Shown here: positions 1-6,957 of the stretch, one piece after another
How the letters are laid out: the number at the start of each line of letters is the position of its first letter
How positions within the stretch are numbered: the first letter of the stretch is position 1
Origin: an uncultured Verrucomicrobiota bacterium
Lineage (GTDB): Bacteria > Verrucomicrobiota > Verrucomicrobiia > Limisphaerales > UBA9464
Direction of reading: 5' to 3'
Assembly (NCBI GenBank): GCA_903930165.1
Contig: CAIYXO010000465.1
Location: forward strand, 1-11,937
DNA length: 11,937 nucleotides
Position numbers and translations under genes: made by a program
Notes under the pieces: model-generated
Database searches by the model: none
What the model saw: only the letters and a program-made list of their open reading frames with translations
Told to the model about the DNA's origin: nothing

Positions 1-70
1 CCCGAGGCTACCGATAGGGACCGGTTCACAACCAGGGGTGACGAGGGTACAGGTGTGCGGAGCTTGTAGA

Positions 71-100
71 AGATCCGTGCCTGTCCGTGCGAATCCGTGT
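71..100. repeat. Three tandem 10-bp units with core TCCGTG
   Basis: Three consecutive 10-base units (71-80, 81-90, 91-100) each carry TCCGTG at the same phase (74-79, 84-89, 94-99), followed by C, C and T. The next ten bases break the pattern. The exact 10-bp period is visible directly. Short direct repeats of this kind (ATCCGTG-like) occur between genes in some environmental bacteria as I recall them, but no function is known to me. The repeat lies downstream of the uvrA gene, beyond its candidate terminator. Confidence 0.55.
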
Positions 101-112
101 CTCCCTCCGAAA

Positions 113-130
113 GCGCGAGCGGACTCGCGC
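113..130 (-). terminator. Candidate terminator hairpin after uvrA
   Basis: GCGCGAG (113-119) and CTCGCGC (124-130) form a perfect 7-bp GC-rich stem with a 4-base loop. Read on the minus strand, the stem starts 37 bases after the uvrA stop codon and is followed by TTT, a short T-run of the kind seen in intrinsic terminators. The T-run is too short to be decisive, but position and stem quality fit termination of the leftward uvrA transcript. Apart from this hairpin and the tandem repeat, I see no gene in 1-167; a frame open from base 1 to a stop at 67-69 is too short to call. Confidence 0.5.
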
Positions 131-167
131 ACTCCACGACGCTCACGCGACGTTTCGACGCTCCGGA

Positions 168-3008
168 CTACTTGCCGACCGGACGCAGCATCTCCCTGAG
201 GTAACGACCGGTGTGAGAGGTCTTGTGGGCGGCGACGGTCTCGGGCGTTCCTTCGACCACCACGGTCCCGCCGGCACCACCGCCCTCGGGCCCCATGTCG
301 ATGACCCAGTCCGCCTCGGCGATCAGGTCGAGGTTGTGCTCGATGACCACGACCGTGTGGCCCGCGTCGACCAACCGCTGGAGCACGGCCACCAGGCGGC
401 GCACGTCCTCGATGTGAAGGCCGATAGTCGGCTCCTCGAGGATGAACAGGTCGCGTTTCGGGATGCGGGCACCCGGACGCCGCGCGGTCAGGTCGGCGTT
501 CTCACGCTCGACCGCGGCGGACTTCAGCCCGCCGAGCAGATGGGTCACCAGCTTGATCCGCTGCGCCTCGCCGCCGCTCAGCGTCGGACTGGTCTGCCCC
601 AGCTCGAGGTACTCGAGGCCGGTGTCGCGCAAGGCCTCCAACGGACGCCGCAGCCGCGTCTGGGCCGCGAAGAACTCCAGGGCCTCGGCCACCGACATCC
701 TCAACACGTCGGCGACGGACTTGCCGTTGAAGCGGACGTCGAGCGTCCCCGGATTGAACCGGCCGCCGCCGCACACCTCGCACTTCACGTGCGCCGTGGG
801 CAGGAAGTTCATCTCGATCTTCACGAAGCCCGCGCCCTCGCAGTTCGGGCAACGCCCCTGCGAAGAATTGAAACTGAAGCGTCCCGGTCCGTAGCCCCGC
901 ATCCGCGCCTCCGGCACCTGCGAGAACAGCTCCCGGATGTCGTCGAAGATGCCGACGTAGGTCGCCGGGGTGGACCGAGGCGTGCGACCGATGGGGGACT
1001 GGTCGACCTCGTGGACCGCCTGGAGGGTTTCCCATCCGCCCACCCGCATGGCGGATCGCGACGACTTCGACGACTTCGAGGACCTCTCAGAGCGCGACGG
1101 CTTCGCGGAGACGCCCTCGAGCGCCGACTTCACGGCCGGATAGAGGCACTCCTTCACCAGGGTGCTCTTCCCCGACCCGCTCACCCCGGTGACGACGACA
1201 AGTCGGCCGAGGGGAAAGCGCACCATGACGTCCTTGAGGTTGTTCAACGCCGCGTGCTCCAAGGTGATCCAGTTGACTTCGGGTGCCGGTGCCGAAGCGG
1301 TGGCGGCCACCGTCTTCTTGGAGGAGGCCCGCGATTTTCCCGAAGGCTTCGCCGCCGGGTCCAGGACCGGACGCCGCGCGCCGCGCGCCGGATGCGTGGG
1401 CTTCTCGCGAAGGCAGCGTCCCGTGATGGATTCCGGATGCTCCTCGAGCTCAGCGAGCGTTCCCGAGGCGATGATGCGTCCACCGCGCACGCCGGCACCG
1501 GGACCGAGGTCGAGGATCCAGTCGGCACGGCGCATGGTGTCCTCGTCGTGCTCGACGACCACCAGCGAGTTGCCTCGGGCCTGGAGCGAGGCGAGGGCGT
1601 CGAGGAGTTGGCGGTTGTCCCGCGAATGCAGTCCGATGGTCGGCTCGTCGAGCACGTAGAGGACGCCGCTGAGATTGGAACCGAGCTGCGCGGCGAGCCG
1701 GATCCTTTGGGCTTCGCCGCCGCTGAGCGTCGTGACGCTGCGGCTCATCTGGAGGTAGCCGAGTCCGACCTCGCAGAGGAACTTCAGGCGTTCGCGGATC
1801 TCGGGAAGGATGTCGCGTGCGATCTCCGCCGTCCTGCCTGCAGGAGATGCGGCGTCGAACCACGTCCTCGCCTCCGCCACCGACCATCTGCCGAGGTCCT
1901 CGACCGTCGGCGGCGGCGCCTCGCCCTTCGAGGCGGGTCGGCCCGTGAGGTCCAGCCGCACGGCCCGGGCCACAGGATTCAGCCGCGCCCCATGGCAGTC
2001 GGGACAGGTCTCACGCTGGTCGGCCCAGCTGAACCAGGATTCCTCGACCGAGTCCGCGTTCGCCCCACGGTCGACGTCGGGCAGGTAGAAGAGCTCCCCG
2101 AATCCGCGGCACTTCGGACACCAGCCCTGGTTGGAGTTGTAGGAGAAGTTCTTCGGATCCAGCTGCGGAAAGGACCGTTGGCAACGCGGACATGCGCGGG
2201 CCGTGGAATGCACGGTCTGCCCGCCCTTGCGGTCCACGGCGAAGACCGTTCCGTCGCCGACCCGCAGGACCTCGTCCACGAGAACGTGGGCCGGCCGCTT
2301 CTCGTCCTTGCCGCCGAGCACGCCCACCAGCACCTCTACGTCGTGTTCCTTGAAGCGGTCGAGCCGGAAGGTGTCGTCCGCGTCGCGCAGGACGCCGTCG
2401 GCGCGGAGCTTCGTGTAGCCGTGTCGGCGGGCCCATTCGGCGACGTCGGCATGGAAGCCCTTCCGGTTGCGGACCCGCGGCGCGAAGAGCTGCAGCGGAC
2501 CGAGCCTTTGGGCGACGGCCTCGAGGGTGGCCCGCACCGCGTCGCGGGACTGCCCCTCCACCGAGATGCCGCAGTCGGGGCAATGCTGGGTGCCGAGCCG
2601 GGCGAAGAGGAGACGGATGAAATGGTAGGCCTCGGTGACCGTGGCGACGGTGCTCTTGCCGCCTCCGCGGGTCGTCCCCTGCTCGATGCTCACCGTGGGG
2701 GGCAGGCCGGTGATGAGATCCACGTCGGGCCGGGCCATCTGTTCGACGAACTGGCGCGCGTAGGCGCTCATGGAGTCGAGGAAGCGGCGTTGTCCCTCGG
2801 CGAAGAGGATGTCGAACGCCAACGTGCTCTTGCCCGAACCGCTGACGCCGGTGACGACCACGAACTTCCCGCGGGGGATCTCGACCGAGAGGTCCTTGAG
2901 GTTGTGTTCCCGCGCGCCGTGGATGGAGATCACCCCGGGCTTGGCGGAATCGGAGCCGGCTTCGTGCGTCACGGCGGCGACGATGGAGGCAGGCGGCTCC
3001 GGGGGCAA
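168..3008 (-). CDS. uvrA: UvrA-type excinuclease ABC subunit A with reduced insertion domain
   Basis: 946-residue dimeric-ABC ATPase that, by family knowledge, recognises bulky DNA lesions in nucleotide excision repair and loads UvrB. Visible: first Walker A (54-62), Cys pairs 143/146, 273/276, 297/300 and 335/338, a segment matching the UvrB-binding domain (about 150-270), ABC signature LSGGEAQR (428-435) and Walker B with LDEP (453-456). The second half has Walker A (608-616), the C-terminal zinc module (Cys 720, 723, 743, 746), signature (810-817) and LEEP (857-860). Oddities: only 34 residues separate Cys300 from Cys335, where standard UvrA has an insertion domain of roughly 100 residues or more. 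Ser/Lys/Ala-rich stretches at 551-577 and 637-653 and an insert at about 829-853 restore normal length. The Walker B Asp of the second site is Glu858. The start is uncertain: TTG at 3008, or GTG at 2972 or 2933; homology begins near residue 25. Whether this is the genome's main UvrA or a paralogue cannot be told here. Confidence 0.96.
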   Translation of the reverse strand: MPPEPPASIVAAVTHEAGSDSAKPGVISIHGAREHNLKDLSVEIPRGKFVVVTGVSGSGKSTLAFDILFAEGQRRFLDSMSAYARQFVEQMARPDVDLITGLPPTVSIEQGTTRGGGKSTVATVTEAYHFIRLLFARLGTQHCPDCGISVEGQSRDAVRATLEAVAQRLGPLQLFAPRVRNRKGFHADVAEWARRHGYTKLRADGVLRDADDTFRLDRFKEHDVEVLVGVLGGKDEKRPAHVLVDEVLRVGDGTVFAVDRKGGQTVHSTARACPRCQRSFPQLDPKNFSYNSNQGWCPKCRGFGELFYLPDVDRGANADSVEESWFSWADQRETCPDCHGARLNPVARAVRLDLTGRPASKGEAPPPTVEDLGRWSVAEARTWFDAASPAGRTAEIARDILPEIRERLKFLCEVGLGYLQMSRSVTTLSGGEAQRIRLAAQLGSNLSGVLYVLDEPTIGLHSRDNRQLLDALASLQARGNSLVVVEHDEDTMRRADWILDLGPGAGVRGGRIIASGTLAELEEHPESITGRCLREKPTHPARGARRPVLDPAAKPSGKSRASSKKTVAATASAPAPEVNWITLEHAALNNLKDVMVRFPLGRLVVVTGVSGSGKSTLVKECLYPAVKSALEGVSAKPSRSERSSKSSKSSRSAMRVGGWETLQAVHEVDQSPIGRTPRSTPATYVGIFDDIRELFSQVPEARMRGYGPGRFSFNSSQGRCPNCEGAGFVKIEMNFLPTAHVKCEVCGGGRFNPGTLDVRFNGKSVADVLRMSVAEALEFFAAQTRLRRPLEALRDTGLEYLELGQTSPTLSGGEAQRIKLVTHLLGGLKSAAVERENADLTARRPGARIPKRDLFILEEPTIGLHIEDVRRLVAVLQRLVDAGHTVVVIEHNLDLIAEADWVIDMGPEGGGAGGTVVVEGTPETVAAHKTSHTGRYLREMLRPVGK

Positions 3009-3082
3009 CCGGACGTACCGGGGTCGTCGACCCGCGGCGCCTTCGGCTTCGTTCCCGGTTTGATCCCGGGCCGTTACGGTGT
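3009..3082. promoter_or_regulatory. Divergent intergenic region between uvrA and the Nudix gene
   Basis: This 74-base gap separates two divergent starts and must hold promoter elements for both if neither gene is read from further away. I see no convincing -35/-10 pair and no LexA-like palindrome. GTTTGATCC occurs twice, at 3058-3066 and at 3081-3089 (the latter crossing the Nudix start). A small 5-bp hairpin (CCCGG 3054-3058 with CCGGG 3066-3070) lies just upstream. The regulatory role is inferred from layout only. Confidence 0.35.
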
Positions 3083-3613
3083 TTGATCCTGTCCGTGCCG
3101 CTGCCGTACAAGATCGCCACCCTTCTCTACTGTTTCGACGAACAGGACAACGTGCTCCTGCTCCAGCGGGCCCAGGAGCCGAACCGCGGCCTCTTCAGCC
3201 CTCCCGGCGGCAAGCTCAAGACCGACCTCGGCGAGTCCCCCTACGCCTGCGCCTGCCGCGAGGCCGCCGAGGAATTCGGTGCGACGCTCGTCCCCGGAGA
3301 CCTCCACCTCACGGGACTCGTCAGCGAGTACGGGTACCAGGGGCAGACCCACTGGCTCATGTTCCTCTTCGAGGTGAAGCCCCGGCTGAAGGCCGTTCCG
3401 CCGCCACACCGGGAAGGAACCTTCGGATTCCATTCGCGGGCGGAACTCGGGGTCCTCGACATCCCCGAGACGGACCGGCAGCAGATCTGGCCGCTGTTCT
3501 GGAGCCATCGCGGGGGCTTCTTCGCCGCGCATGTGCATTGCCACGAGGACGGCACCTCGGCCTGGACGTTGGAGCAGAGCAGTCCGGCGGGTCGCGAAGG
3601 GAGGCGCCCATGA
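3083..3613 (+). CDS. Nudix hydrolase (MutT-like nucleoside diphosphatase)
   Basis: 176-residue Nudix protein; the family cleaves nucleoside diphosphate-linked substrates, and MutT-like members remove oxidised dNTPs from the pool. The Nudix box is clear: PGG at 41-43, then E51, and REAAEEFGA at 59-67, with E63/E64 the expected metal ligands. The spacing from the box glycine to the first glutamate is two residues longer than the usual Gx5E, so the loop carries a small insertion. Strand-forming segments before the box (IATLLYCFD, NVLLLQRA) are typical. The C-terminal part (about 110-176) ends with no recognised extra domain. Start chosen is TTG at 3083; GTG at 3095 is a possible alternative, and neither has a Shine-Dalgarno sequence. 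The stop overlaps the tadA start in ATGA, so the two are probably translationally coupled. The divergent uvrA fits a nucleic-acid damage theme, but the true substrate cannot be read from the sequence. Confidence 0.92.
   Translation: MILSVPLPYKIATLLYCFDEQDNVLLLQRAQEPNRGLFSPPGGKLKTDLGESPYACACREAAEEFGATLVPGDLHLTGLVSEYGYQGQTHWLMFLFEVKPRLKAVPPPHREGTFGFHSRAELGVLDIPETDRQQIWPLFWSHRGGFFAAHVHCHEDGTSAWTLEQSSPAGREGRRP
3599..3604 (+). promoter_or_regulatory. Shine-Dalgarno sequence of tadA
   Basis: GGGAGG lies five bases before the ATG at 3610 and supports that start over the much longer open frame upstream, which is only the Nudix gene read in another phase. It is the one clear Shine-Dalgarno sequence seen in the window, and it lies inside the end of the Nudix coding region. 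Confidence 0.8.
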
Positions 3614-4128
3614 ATCCGCCCGTCCCCGTCGTCGACATCGACCCCGAGGTCGACCGCGCCTTCATGGGCGAGGCGCTGCGCCAGGCTTCGAAGGCCTACA
3701 AGGCCGAGGAGGTCCCTGTAGGCGCGGTGATCGTGCGGGCCGGCCGCGTCATCGCCCGGGCCTGGAACCAGGTGGAGCTGCTGAAGGACGCGACCGCCCA
3801 CGCGGAGATGCTGGCCCTGACCATGGCGCAGGAGGCCGTGGGGGACTGGCGGCTCACGGACTGCACCCTCTACGTCACCAAGGAACCCTGCCCGATGTGC
3901 GCCGGCGCGATCGTCCACTGCCGGCTCGCGCGGGTCGTCTTCGGGGTCGGCGATTCGAAGGGCGGCGCCGCCGGGGGCGCGGTGAACCTGCTCCAGTTCC
4001 CGACCCTCAACCACCAGAGCGCGATCACCCCCGGGGTCCGCGAGGACGAATGCCGCCACCTGCTGAAGAGCTTCTTCGCCGAACAGCGGGCGAGGAAGGA
4101 CCGCCCGGCGACGCCCGGCGAGAATTGA
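3610..4128 (+). CDS. tadA: tRNA-specific adenosine deaminase TadA
   Basis: 172-residue zinc deaminase that by family knowledge converts adenosine 34 to inosine in the anticodon of tRNA-Arg(ACG), which is needed to read CGU, CGC and CGA codons. The catalytic motifs are intact: HAE at 64-66 (zinc His and proton-shuttling Glu) and PCPMC at 93-97 (two zinc cysteines). Other TadA landmarks are VPVGAVIV (35-42), the asparagine at 53, LYVTKEPC (87-94) and the C-terminal LLKSFF near 151-156. Length matches bacterial TadA (about 150-180). Start at ATG 3610 is supported by GGGAGG five bases upstream and by the ATGA overlap with the Nudix stop, which implies co-transcription and translational coupling. 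The extra N-terminal dozen residues are not conserved. A guanine-deaminase-like relative is possible but less likely, given the close match to TadA around both zinc motifs. Confidence 0.95.
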   Translation: MNPPVPVVDIDPEVDRAFMGEALRQASKAYKAEEVPVGAVIVRAGRVIARAWNQVELLKDATAHAEMLALTMAQEAVGDWRLTDCTLYVTKEPCPMCAGAIVHCRLARVVFGVGDSKGGAAGGAVNLLQFPTLNHQSAITPGVREDECRHLLKSFFAEQRARKDRPATPGEN

Positions 4129-4207
4129 GCCGGTGAGCCCCGTTTTCCCAGATGCCGGAATCCCAGCGAAACGTCCGGAATGCGGCCCCGGCGGCCGTCC
4201 ACAGCCG

Positions 4208-5251
4208 ATGATCCGTCGAGGTCCGTTCCTCCGCCTCCTGGCGCTGACCACCCTGCTCGCCCTGTCGATCCAGGTCCGTGGGATCATCCTGTTCGGCACC
4301 GACGACCCCGCGCGCAACACGACGGCTCCGACCGGGGCGTTGGCCGGGAGCGGTTGGCAATGGGTAGGCCAACTGTCCTCCGCGCAGGCCACCGTGATCG
4401 GCCCGCGCCACCTGGTCACCGCCAAGCACCTCAACATCGGCTCGGCACAATTCGTTTTCCGGGGCGTGACCTACCGGGTGACCTCGGAAACCAACCTCGC
4501 CGGGACCGACCTCGACGTCTTCACCGTGGCCGGACGTTTCCCCGACCACGCTCCCCTCTGCTCCAGCCGACGCGAGGTCGGCCGGCCGGTGGTGATGATC
4601 GGAAGGGGAGGGCGAAGGGGCGAGGCGTTCGGGACCCACGGATGGAGAATCGGCCTCTACGACGGCGTCCAGCGCTGGGGCACGAACGTCGTCGACGGAA
4701 CCCTCGTCTCGGGGACCGCCGAATTGCTGCAGATGGGCTTCGCGGGGAACGCAGGCGGCGACGAGGGCGTCTTCTCCTCGGGGGATTCCGGCGGAGGAAC
4801 CTTCATCCTCGACCGCGACAACGTCTGGAAGCTGGCCGGGGTGAACTACGCGGTGGACGGGCCGTTCGCGACCTCGCTCGAGGAAGGCCCGATCTTCGCC
4901 GCGGTGTTCGACGCCCGCGGCCTCTACATCGGATTCCAGGGCCAACAGCAACTGATACCGAACGGTCCCAGTGCGGTGGCGACCCGCAGCTTCATCAGCC
5001 GGATCAGTTCCAGCATCGACTGGCTCAACGCGCAGATCGCGGCGCCCGGCCCCTCGGACGCCGTCGTTTTGCTGTCCGCGGACGGCCCGGGCGGATCCTT
5101 CGCCGAGGAGCCGTTCTACGGCGTGGACATGGAACTCCGCCAGATCGAGGTGCCCCGCACGGCCGTACGCCGCTTCTTCCGCGCCCGCGGCGTCAACCGG
5201 CTCCACGTGGTCTCCGTCTCCGACACCGTGGTCCGATTCTGCTACGAATAG
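4208..5251 (+). CDS. Secreted trypsin-fold serine protease
   Basis: 347-residue exported protein with a chymotrypsin/trypsin-type active site. Using ATG 4208, residues 1-25 form a signal peptide (basic start, then LRLLALTTLLALSIQ, ending near VRG). The likely triad is His74 in LVTAKH, an Asp in GTDLD (101 or 103) and Ser193 in GDSGGG. The mature N-terminus begins IILFGTDDP and continues to NTTAPTG, an arrangement I recall from secreted proteases of Verrucomicrobiota. The C-terminal 60 residues, after the protease fold, include VPRTAVRRFFR, similar to tails on other exported proteins of that phylum. The frame is open from GTG 4133, but the extra 25 residues look non-coding and precede a normal signal peptide, so ATG 4208 is preferred although it has no Shine-Dalgarno sequence. 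It lies 79 bases after tadA and may or may not share its transcript. Substrate unknown. Confidence 0.85.
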   Translation: MIRRGPFLRLLALTTLLALSIQVRGIILFGTDDPARNTTAPTGALAGSGWQWVGQLSSAQATVIGPRHLVTAKHLNIGSAQFVFRGVTYRVTSETNLAGTDLDVFTVAGRFPDHAPLCSSRREVGRPVVMIGRGGRRGEAFGTHGWRIGLYDGVQRWGTNVVDGTLVSGTAELLQMGFAGNAGGDEGVFSSGDSGGGTFILDRDNVWKLAGVNYAVDGPFATSLEEGPIFAAVFDARGLYIGFQGQQQLIPNGPSAVATRSFISRISSSIDWLNAQIAAPGPSDAVVLLSADGPGGSFAEEPFYGVDMELRQIEVPRTAVRRFFRARGVNRLHVVSVSDTVVRFCYE

Positions 5252-5309
5252 GCCCGCGTGCCCCCCGAAGCGGGTTCCCGTGTCGTCCGCTCCGGAGGCG
5301 TTCGCCGCT
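5252..5309. other. Convergent gap between protease and dacB genes
   Basis: This 58-base gap lies between two gene ends facing each other, where a bidirectional terminator might be expected. Only weak structure is visible: CCCG (5264-5267) can pair with CGGG (5271-5274) across a 3-base loop, or CCCGC (5253-5257) with GCGGG (5270-5274). No T-run follows on either strand. I do not call a terminator. Confidence 0.25.
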
Positions 5310-6779
5310 TCAGAATCGGGAAGGATGGGCGGCGATCAGTTCCACCCATCGATCGATCCGGCCACGGGCATCCGAGTCGTCGGAGGCGTCGTTGGCGTAG
5401 ATCGCGAAGACCACCTCCTCGCCGGCGGCGGTGGTGACATGGCCGGCGAGGGCGGCGACCCCGCGCAGGCCACCGGTCTTGGCCCGGACGTTGCCCGCCG
5501 CGGGTCCCTTGCGGAACCGGTTCCTCAGGGTGCCATCCACTCCACCCACGGGAAGCGAAGCCATCCAGGCCTCGCGTTGGGGATGGTCCTTGAAGAAGCG
5601 GAGCAGCTGGACCGTCGCCGACGGCGTCACGGCATTCGACCGCGAAAGGCCGGAACCCTCTTCGAGCCGGACCGCCGCCTCCGGGATGCCGGCCCTGGCG
5701 AGGAGGGTCCTCATGGGCTGCAGACCCAAGATCGCGACGTCGTTGGTGGTGTCGCCGGAAAGCCGGGCCACGTCGGCGCCGACCAGCGCCAGCAGCAGTT
5801 GGGCGTGAAGGTTCTGGGACGGTTTCATGCACCGGCGGAGGCGAGCCTCGAGAGGCTCCGAGGTCCAAGACATCAGTTCCACCGCGGGCAGGCCGTTGGT
5901 GGAATGCGCGACGCGGATGTTTCCGGGGAACTCGATGCCGCGCCGGACGAGGGCCTCGCGCAACGCCTCTCCGAAATGCCGGACCGGGTCCGCCACTGCC
6001 AGTTCCGGGGTCCAGGGCTTCGAGGCCAGCGGAATCCTTCCGGTGAACCGCATTCCCGAGGCGCCGGGCGGCCGGTTGTAGGCGACCGCGTGGTTGCGGT
6101 TGGTGGAGGTGCTCACCCGCCAGTCGACCTGCAGGCTGGGAAGGTCCGGCTCCACCCGGAACATCGCAGGAAGGCCGGCCGACGCCGCCGGATTCGCCAC
6201 CACGCGGAAGGTGTTGTCGTTGACCACGAACGCGGAGACGGGTGCCCCATACCATTCCAGGAAGTCCTCCGGATCCCATCCCCTGCCGAATGGGGCGGTA
6301 CGCAGGGCGGCGTCGCACAGCACGAGGTCGCCCTGCACCGCCCGGATTCCGAGACCGAACAGCCGTTCCGCCAGCGGCCCCAAGGGATCGATGTATGACC
6401 CGTTGGTCGGATTGGCGCCGAAGGCCGGGTCTCCCTGCCCGAGCACCCAGAGGTCCCCACGCAACACCCCTTCCGCATCGGGCCGTGAGGCGGCATGGAT
6501 CGGGGTCCGGATCACTTGGCCGGCCCCGAAGCGGTCCAGCGCCAGGGCCCCCGTGTAGAGCTTGGTGTTGGAGGCCGGGATGAACAGCCGGTTCTCGTTG
6601 GTGGCGAAGACCACGGTTCCCCTGCCGTTGACCGCGATGGCCCCCCACGACACCCCCGCACCCTTCCCGGAAGCGAGCGCCGCGGACAACGCCGGACGCA
6701 GCGGCTCCGCCACGGCCGACGACACCAGGCAGACGCCGGCCCAGAGTCCGAACACCAATCCCAAAATCCCCGGTTTCAT
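5310..6779 (-). CDS. dacB: D-alanyl-D-alanine carboxypeptidase/endopeptidase, PBP4 type (S13)
   Basis: 489-residue exported penicillin-binding protein of peptidase family S13. By family knowledge it trims D-Ala from, or cuts cross-links in, peptidoglycan outside the inner membrane. All three active-site motifs are present: SNTK at 70-73 (nucleophile Ser70, Lys73), SQN at 321-323 and KTG at 434-436. The family landmark SGLSRSNAVTP is also present (about 376-386). Residues 1-24 form a signal peptide ending SAVA before EP. The roughly 250 residues between the first and second motifs match the insertion domains of PBP4 proteins, and total length is normal. Start ATG 6779 gives a standard signal peptide; ATG 6788, three codons upstream, is almost equally good, and the long upstream extension of the frame is not credible. 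It is divergent from the membrane protein gene at 6958. Confidence 0.94.
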   Translation of the reverse strand: MKPGILGLVFGLWAGVCLVSSAVAEPLRPALSAALASGKGAGVSWGAIAVNGRGTVVFATNENRLFIPASNTKLYTGALALDRFGAGQVIRTPIHAASRPDAEGVLRGDLWVLGQGDPAFGANPTNGSYIDPLGPLAERLFGLGIRAVQGDLVLCDAALRTAPFGRGWDPEDFLEWYGAPVSAFVVNDNTFRVVANPAASAGLPAMFRVEPDLPSLQVDWRVSTSTNRNHAVAYNRPPGASGMRFTGRIPLASKPWTPELAVADPVRHFGEALREALVRRGIEFPGNIRVAHSTNGLPAVELMSWTSEPLEARLRRCMKPSQNLHAQLLLALVGADVARLSGDTTNDVAILGLQPMRTLLARAGIPEAAVRLEEGSGLSRSNAVTPSATVQLLRFFKDHPQREAWMASLPVGGVDGTLRNRFRKGPAAGNVRAKTGGLRGVAALAGHVTTAAGEEVVFAIYANDASDDSDARGRIDRWVELIAAHPSRF

Positions 6780-6957
6780 GGAGACCATTCCGACCCAATT
6801 TCGGGTCCGGTGCAACGATACGGGGTGCGGAACGGACCTGAACGAATGCGCGGTCCCGAAAACCGAGCGATTCCCAGGTCGGCCCGATCCTTTGGTAACC
6901 GGAAGACATGCGCTCCGGTCTTCCCCGGGTCCCATCCGGAAGTGCCCCGGTGTCCCC
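6780..6957. promoter_or_regulatory. Divergent control region of dacB and a membrane protein gene
   Basis: This 178-base gap is the longest non-coding stretch and separates two divergent starts. It holds an imperfect inverted repeat, TTTCGGGTCCG (6799-6809) against CGGTCCCGAAA (6851-6861), with 10 of 11 positions pairing, and a perfect 7-bp inverted repeat, GGAAGAC (6901-6907) with GTCTTCC (6918-6924). On the minus strand a weak sigma-70-like pair for dacB is possible: TTCAGG, 16 bases, then TATCGT, about 25-30 bases before the start codon. Promoter function is inferred from layout; no motif is strong. Confidence 0.35.

Noticed and set aside
1..69. The tail of an upstream gene ending in TAG at 67-69
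   Set aside because: Only 22 codons are visible, third positions do not show the strong G/C preference of the neighbouring genes, and no homology can be judged.
87..3086. A 999-codon open frame on the + strand opposite uvrA
   Set aside because: It is an antisense shadow in high-GC DNA. The minus-strand frame has all UvrA motifs, while this frame is Arg/Gly/His-rich with no recognisable domain.
80..3098. An 11-base match (CCTGTCCGTGC) at 80-90 and 3088-3098 flanking uvrA, as possible transposition or integration repeats
   Set aside because: Several chance matches of this length are expected in about 12 kb, more so in biased sequence, and no mobile-element gene is present.
3079..3609. The upstream part of the tadA open frame as an N-terminal extension
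   Set aside because: It overlaps the Nudix gene in another phase, and the Shine-Dalgarno sequence plus TadA homology support the start at 3610.
4133..4207. A longer protease protein starting at GTG 4133
   Set aside because: The extra 25 residues are proline/glycine-rich and would sit before a complete signal peptide that starts at ATG 4208.
5253..5274. A bidirectional terminator between the protease and dacB genes
   Set aside because: The stems are only 4-5 bp and no T-run follows on either strand.
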